This document shows positions 59,891 through 64,000 of a stretch of DNA of 64,000 bases, piece by piece (positions within the stretch are counted from its first letter, which is position 1; every line of letters begins with the position of its first letter). The notes beneath the pieces are model-generated. The model saw nothing but the letters and a program-made list of their open reading frames with translations, did no database searches and was not told the DNA's origin. This DNA comes from Stomatobaculum sp. (lineage in GTDB: Bacteria; Bacillota_A; Clostridia; Lachnospirales; Lachnospiraceae): assembly GCA_017449925.1 (NCBI GenBank), contig JAFSYO010000134.1, forward strand, positions 1-64,000. Reading direction: 5' to 3'. The translations under genes and the position numbers were made by a program.

Positions 59891-60503
59891 TATTAGATCC
59901 CTTTGAGAAGCTGCAGCCGCAGTAGTCCTGTCGGTACAGCCCGTATTCCCGTGAAAGCTGCGTAGAGCGAAGGAACCCGTTCTTCTTCTTGAAATCGGAG
60001 GGCAGGAAAGAAATGCCAAAGCGTTTTCCTGTCTCCTCTCCGATGGTGTTCAGCCGGTCCGCGTCTTTCAGGGGACTGATGGTAAGGGTCGTCGTGAAAT
60101 AATCGAAGCCCAGGGCTGCTGCGGTTTCCGCGGTCTTCATAAGCCTCTGCCGGAAGCAGATGCCGCAGCGCTCTCCTCCCTCCGGGTCTTTTTCGTGGCC
60201 CTTGACCAGGCAGTGGTATTCCTCCGGTTCATAACTTCCTTCCAGAAAATGCACAGGACGCGCAAAGGGCATTTCAGAGATCAGCCGTTTTTCCTCCTGC
60301 ACCCTTTTCCGGTATTCTTCTTCGCAATCGATATTGGGATTGTAATAGAAAACGGTGATGTCAAAATGGGGGTTCAGATACTCCAGGCACCAGGTGGAGC
60401 AGGGGGCACAGCAGGCATGAAGAAGAAGCTTCGGGAACTCTCCCGAAGCTTCTTTCTGTTTTATGATCTGATCCAGTTCCTTCTGATAATTTCTGCGGTT
60501 CAT
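59856..60503 (-). CDS. queH: Epoxyqueuosine reductase QueH
   Basis: Performs the last step of queuosine synthesis, reducing epoxyqueuosine in tRNA. It has 215 residues. The QueH (DUF208) cysteine clusters are present: LLLHACCAPCSTWCLEYL near 27, ERCGICFRQRL near 110 and YRQDYCGCSFSK near 187. The tail after SFSKGS (NTSAAAEELPGS) is encoded by the arm of a long hairpin and is probably not native to the family. It lies 35 nt after rpoD and may share its transcript. Confidence 0.94.
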   Translation of the reverse strand: MNRRNYQKELDQIIKQKEASGEFPKLLLHACCAPCSTWCLEYLNPHFDITVFYYNPNIDCEEEYRKRVQEEKRLISEMPFARPVHFLEGSYEPEEYHCLVKGHEKDPEGGERCGICFRQRLMKTAETAAALGFDYFTTTLTISPLKDADRLNTIGEETGKRFGISFLPSDFKKKNGFLRSTQLSREYGLYRQDYCGCSFSKGSNTSAAAEELPGS

Positions 60504-60538
60504 ACTTTGTCCGGCAGTTTCCGCTGCCGCTGCAGGAA

Positions 60539-61996
60539 TTACAGGAAATCGCGGATCCGCTTGGACCGCACGGGGTTCCTGAGTTTTCTGAGAGCCTTCG
60601 CCTCGATCTGGCGGATACGCTCTCTGGTGACTTTGAACTCTCTGCCCACTTCCTCCAGTGTCCGGGGATGTCCGTCCTGAAGTCCGAAGCGGAGCATGAT
60701 GACCTGGCGCTCCCTTTCCTTCAGGTCGCCCAGCAGCGCATCGATGTGCTCCCGCAGCATCACGGATTCCACATTGTCTTCCGGCGTCAGCACATTGGTG
60801 TCCGCCACGAAATCTCCGAGGTTGGAGTCATCTTCCTCTCCGATGGGCGTTTCCAGCGAAGCAGGTTCTCTGGCGATCTGCATGATCTCCATTACCTTTT
60901 CCTCGGACATTCCCAGGGCATTGGCAAGTTCCGCGACGCTGGGCTCATAGCCCAGTTCCAGCGTCAGCTTCCGCTGCATCTTGCTCATTTTGTTGATGGT
61001 CTCGACCATATGGACCGGGACGCGGATGGTCCTCGCCTGGTCAGCCAGGGCTCTGGTCACGGACTGACGGATCCACCAGGTGGCATAGGTGCTGAGTTTG
61101 AATCCCTTGCGGTAGTCGAACTTCTCGACGCCCTTGATGAGTCCCAGGTTTCCTTCCTGGACCAGATCCAGGAAGCTCATGCCCCTGCCGGTGTAGCGTT
61201 TTGCAATACTGACCACCAGGCGGAGGTTCGCTTCGATAAGTCTCGCCTTGGCTCTCTCGTCACCGGTCTGCTTCCGTTTCGCCAGTTCCATTTCCTGGTC
61301 GGCAGTCAGAAGCGGTACGGTTCCGATCTCCTTCAGGTACATCCGGACCGGGTCTTCCGTTCCGACGCCCTCCAGCAGGTCCACTGCCTTCAGGTCGATA
61401 TCCAGTTCTTCCGGGGTCGGTTCCCCGTCCATTCCCATCAGCTCTTCATCCGGCTCGGGATCCAGCAGATCGTCTTCGATCTTCAGATCCGTTTCCAGAT
61501 CCACCGGGGGCTCCTCCTCCGGCATGCCGTTCAGCACTTCGACGCTTCCTGCTTCCAGAAAGGCGTAGATCTGCTCGATCTCATCCGGAGAAAGATGATA
61601 ATCCGCAAAGAAATCATTGATCTCGTCCACGTCCAGCTTGGAATCCTTGGCCTTGGCTTCGTCCATCAGCTGGCGGACGCCGTTCATCAGTTCTTCTGCT
61701 TTCAGTTCCTTTTTGCTGTCCTCCGGCTCCGCCGCTTTTTTCTTCTCACCGGCCTTTTTTGCTTTTCCGGTCTTTTTCCCCTCCGGAATCTTTTTCGGCT
61801 GCTCCTCGGACTTCTTCGGTTCTTCGGTCTTCTTCAGCCCTTCGGGCTCCTTCGGATCTTCGGATTTCTCCGGTTCTTCCGCAGGCTTCACTTTTACCGC
61901 TTTTTTCTTAGCAGAAGTTTTTTTCTTCTTTACAGCCGGAGCTTCCTCCGGCACACGTTCCATCGGTTCGTTCTCTATATTATCTTTATCTCTCAT
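60539..61996 (-). CDS. rpoD: Primary sigma factor RpoD (SigA)
   Basis: The 485-residue vegetative sigma factor. Regions 2 to 4 are canonical: [20 protein letters not shown] near 228 then [39 protein letters not shown] near 274 (region 2.4, -10 recognition) and the region 4.2 helix near [20 protein letters not shown] at 448 (-35 recognition). The first 100 residues are a Lys/Glu/Pro-rich extension, longer than in Bacillus SigA (371 residues). A region 1.1-like part follows near 105-150. dnaG is not next to it here. A hairpin lies in its leader. Confidence 0.96.
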   Translation of the reverse strand: MRDKDNIENEPMERVPEEAPAVKKKKTSAKKKAVKVKPAEEPEKSEDPKEPEGLKKTEEPKKSEEQPKKIPEGKKTGKAKKAGEKKKAAEPEDSKKELKAEELMNGVRQLMDEAKAKDSKLDVDEINDFFADYHLSPDEIEQIYAFLEAGSVEVLNGMPEEEPPVDLETDLKIEDDLLDPEPDEELMGMDGEPTPEELDIDLKAVDLLEGVGTEDPVRMYLKEIGTVPLLTADQEMELAKRKQTGDERAKARLIEANLRLVVSIAKRYTGRGMSFLDLVQEGNLGLIKGVEKFDYRKGFKLSTYATWWIRQSVTRALADQARTIRVPVHMVETINKMSKMQRKLTLELGYEPSVAELANALGMSEEKVMEIMQIAREPASLETPIGEEDDSNLGDFVADTNVLTPEDNVESVMLREHIDALLGDLKERERQVIMLRFGLQDGHPRTLEEVGREFKVTRERIRQIEAKALRKLRNPVRSKRIRDFL

Positions 61997-62030
61997 ACTC
62001 TGTCTTTCTTTAACGAGTGTTTGTTATTAG

Positions 62031-62074
62031 ACATATGCGAAAAAACTGTCGTTAATCTGTTTTTCCGCATATGT
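62031..62074 (-). other. Hairpin in the rpoD leader
   Basis: ACATATGCGA with AAAAACTG (62031-62048) pairs with CTGTTTTTCCGCATATGT (62057-62074) with two mismatches. It lies 35 nt before the rpoD start and has no U tail downstream, so it is more likely an mRNA structure than a terminator. Confidence 0.55.
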
Positions 62075-62184
62075 GATATTATTATAAACCGGTGAAATCT
62101 GGTATGCAAGTAAAAAATTAAACAATTCATTAAACCCGGGCCGCGAAGCGACCCGAGTCTGGGGTGCTGAACAATTACGTCATA

Positions 62185-63168
62185 TTAAACATACCCGTAA
62201 ACTCCGCGGACGCTGACTTCCCCGCTGAGGACTTTTGCTTCGGTCCCGTCTTCCCGGACAACGAGCAGTTCACCGGAAGAAGTGATGCCGCGGGCGGTCC
62301 CCCGGTATTCTCCCTTCGGGTCAAGCACCAGGACTTCCCGTCCCCGGTTCACCAGCATGGACTCATAAAGTTCCTTCAGTCCGCTCAGGTCCTCTGTGCG
62401 CAGAAAAATCTCATAGTATTCCGCAAAACAGCGGATCACTGCAGCTATGACGCCGGCCCGGTTCACGGTCCGGCCCAGGCAAAGCTTCAGGGATGTGGCA
62501 GTGGCTGCGATCTCCGGCGGAAAACTGTCGCTGTTGACATTGATGCCGATCCCCGGGACCACGTAGGAGATCTCTTCCATATCCGTGCTCATTTCCGTGA
62601 GGATGCCGCAGATCTTTTTCCCGTCGACGACTGCGTCGTTCGGCCACTTGATCCCGGCTTCCAGTCCGGTCTCCTCCCGGATGCCGCAGGCCACTGCAAG
62701 GGCCGCGACAATGGTCAGCATGGAGGCGTGCTCCGGACGGATGGCGGGACGCAGCAGCAGGGACATGTAAATATCCGTCCCAGGCGGAGAGATCCAGTTC
62801 CTTCCTCTCCTCCCTCTGCCTGCAGTCTGGGTATCCGCCGCCACCAGCAGCGGCGCCTCGGCTCCTGCCTCCGCCCTTCTCTTCACTTCCAGGTTCGTGG
62901 AATCGATCTCCTGAAAAAACAGGCTCTCCTTCAGGAACCCGTTTCCCTCCAGGGCCCTGCGCAGCTCCGCTTCATTCATTACGTCGTCTCCGGACAGAAT
63001 CCGGTATCCACGGTTCTTTCTCGCTTCGATGTTGTAGCCTTCTTCTTTCAGCTTGGTCACCGCCTTCCATACGGCAGTTCTTGTGACACCAAAACGGCCG
63101 CAGAGCTCCTGCCCTGAGCAGTAATCTCCGCGGTTCTTTAATTCGACCAGTATATCGTCCTTCAGCAA
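62185..63168 (-). CDS. birA: Biotin-protein ligase / biotin repressor
   Basis: The 327 residues have an N-terminal winged helix (ELCGRFGVTRTAVWKAVTKL near 22-41), so it can act as a repressor as well as a ligase. The ligase centre has the biotin-binding loop TAGRGRRGRNWISPPG near 114, KWPNDAVVDGKKICGILTEM near 173 and GIGINVNSDSFPPEI near 205. The C-terminal SH3-like domain follows. It attaches biotin to acetyl-CoA or pyruvate carboxylase. Confidence 0.96.
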   Translation of the reverse strand: MLKDDILVELKNRGDYCSGQELCGRFGVTRTAVWKAVTKLKEEGYNIEARKNRGYRILSGDDVMNEAELRRALEGNGFLKESLFFQEIDSTNLEVKRRAEAGAEAPLLVAADTQTAGRGRRGRNWISPPGTDIYMSLLLRPAIRPEHASMLTIVAALAVACGIREETGLEAGIKWPNDAVVDGKKICGILTEMSTDMEEISYVVPGIGINVNSDSFPPEIAATATSLKLCLGRTVNRAGVIAAVIRCFAEYYEIFLRTEDLSGLKELYESMLVNRGREVLVLDPKGEYRGTARGITSSGELLVVREDGTEAKVLSGEVSVRGVYGYV

Positions 63169-63187
63169 ACCAAAGTCCTCTTTTCCG

Positions 63188-63484
63188 TTACAGCATGACG
63201 ATGGCGCTGACCACTGCTGCAGCCGTCAGAAAAACACCTCCAAGCAGTCCCAGTGCCCCCTTCAGTTTTTTTCCGGTATCCCTTCCAGACATCCTCAGCC
63301 CGACAACACCGTTGATCAGGCACAGAAGCGCGGCCAGGAAGAAGATCACCGGGAAAAACGCCGCATGTTCCTCAGGCGAAAGGAATGCGATGACCGCCAG
63401 GACGACCACCGCGATCCCCACCAGAAGGTGCACTGCATCCAGCGCAAAAATCAGTCTTCTCGGATTACGTTTCCTGTCAGGCAT
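63188..63484 (-). CDS. Small membrane protein, unknown
   Basis: 98 residues from the ATG at 63484 ([20 protein letters not shown]), with GGGAGA inside the argF end; the start overlaps the argF stop. Three hydrophobic helices (about 12-32, 42-60 and 75-97) with a basic N-terminus. I do not recognise a named family with certainty; similar small proteins occur in Lachnospiraceae. It may be co-transcribed with argF and birA. Confidence 0.62.
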   Translation of the reverse strand: MPDRKRNPRRLIFALDAVHLLVGIAVVVLAVIAFLSPEEHAAFFPVIFFLAALLCLINGVVGLRMSGRDTGKKLKGALGLLGGVFLTAAAVVSAIVML

Positions 63485-64000
63485 CCTGATCTCCCAGAGT
63501 GGCAACCATCACTGCCTTGATCGTGTGCATACGGTTCTCCGCCTCGTCAAACACCAGAGAAGCAGGGGACTCGAACACTTCCTCCGTCACCTCGTTGCCC
63601 TTGACCGCCGGGAGGCAGTGCAGGAACACCGTGGTGTTTTTTCCCGTCTTCTTCATCAGTTCTGCGTTCACCTGATAGGGGCGCAGAAGCTTCACGCGCT
63701 CAGCGGTCTTCGCTTCTTCGCCCATGGAAGCCCACACATCCGTGTAGATGACATCTGCGCCCTCTACACAGTCGATCTGATCCGAAAGCGTGACGGAAGA
63801 ACCGTACTGCTCTGCATACTCTTTGCAAAGATCCACCAGCGCCTGCTCAGGCCAGAGTTCCTTCGGGGCAAAGATCGTGAAATGGACGCCCATCTTGGTC
63901 ATGCCGATCATCAGGGAATTCGCCATGTTGTTCCTTCCGTCTCCGGCGAACACAAATTTCAGTCCCTTAAGGTATCCGAAATGCTCCCGCATGGTGAGCA
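63477..64000 (-). CDS. argF: Ornithine carbamoyltransferase (partial, N-terminus beyond right edge)
   Basis: The C-terminal part of the arginine-pathway enzyme that makes citrulline from ornithine and carbamoyl phosphate. The frame stays open to the window edge, upstream of [20 protein letters not shown]. The signature [17 protein letters not shown] is near the end, and [14 protein letters not shown] binds ornithine. An OTCase and not an ATCase, as HCLP and the SMG loop show. About 174 residues are visible. Confidence 0.94.
   Translation of the reverse strand, partial: LTMREHFGYLKGLKFVFAGDGRNNMANSLMIGMTKMGVHFTIFAPKELWPEQALVDLCKEYAEQYGSSVTLSDQIDCVEGADVIYTDVWASMGEEAKTAERVKLLRPYQVNAELMKKTGKNTTVFLHCLPAVKGNEVTEEVFESPASLVFDEAENRMHTIKAVMVATLGDQDA

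Overview
The window looks like chromosomal DNA of a fairly GC-rich Clostridia species, most likely a Lachnospiraceae-type gut Firmicute. The evidence is the AGGAGG-type ribosome sites, two T-box leaders, PASTA-type Ser/Thr kinases, a type II (eukaryote-like) IleS, class III fructose-1,6-bisphosphatase, PyrK/PyrD of the NAD-linked type, QueH, a flavodiiron protein and cell-wall-binding repeats. The species call is an inference. No rRNA, tRNA, CRISPR, insertion sequence or phage gene was found. Most genes lie on the minus strand.

Layout. 1-10.3 kb holds housekeeping genes: a TrpB2-type tryptophan synthase beta chain (cut by the left edge) behind a Trp T-box, a PepSY-like secreted protein, a small hypothetical gene, HU, a YfcE-type phosphoesterase, a stand-alone HgdB-like protein, glycogen phosphorylase, and ileS behind an Ile T-box with a near-consensus promoter. 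10.35-31.85 kb is the most remarkable region: seventeen co-oriented genes forming a phospho-signalling island. It has four apparently active Ser/Thr kinases and one pseudokinase, all with an N-terminal zinc ribbon; two PP2C phosphatases; two zinc-ribbon FHA proteins; a polytopic membrane FHA protein; a vWA-TM-FHA protein; a rhomboid protease; a CHAP-like secreted enzyme; a cell-wall-binding protein; two lipoproteins; and an RsbW-like ATPase. The kinases carry different outer or C-terminal modules: four PASTA repeats (twice), a solute-binding-protein-like domain, a disordered Pro-rich tail, or a cytoplasmic FHA domain. I read it as an envelope-sensing hub that writes (kinases), erases (PP2C) and reads (FHA) phosphothreonine. 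That reading is inference.

32-46 kb is central metabolism: pncB, fbp, purE-purM-purN-purD, an M29 aminopeptidase, two small membrane proteins, and pyrF-pyrK-pyrD-pyrE behind its own promoter. Upstream of purE is a 204-nt imperfect hairpin with no gene in it. 46-53 kb holds a GNAT acetyltransferase, a small alarmone synthetase next to an Mrp-type Fe-S carrier, two YhcH-family proteins, a sugar-phosphate epimerase-like protein, a flavodiiron protein and a PanE-like reductase.

52.7-59.6 kb is a carbohydrate-acid cluster: a LacI regulator, a PfkB sugar kinase, the two ribulose-monophosphate pathway enzymes (hxlA, hxlB), a full TRAP transporter, YhcH and the reductase. A perfect 16-bp LacI-type operator sits just downstream of the -10 box of the transporter promoter, and related sites surround the lacI promoter. 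59.7-64 kb holds queH, whose 3' end is part of a second long hairpin (183 nt), then rpoD with a long Lys/Glu-rich N-terminus, birA, a small membrane protein and argF (cut by the right edge).
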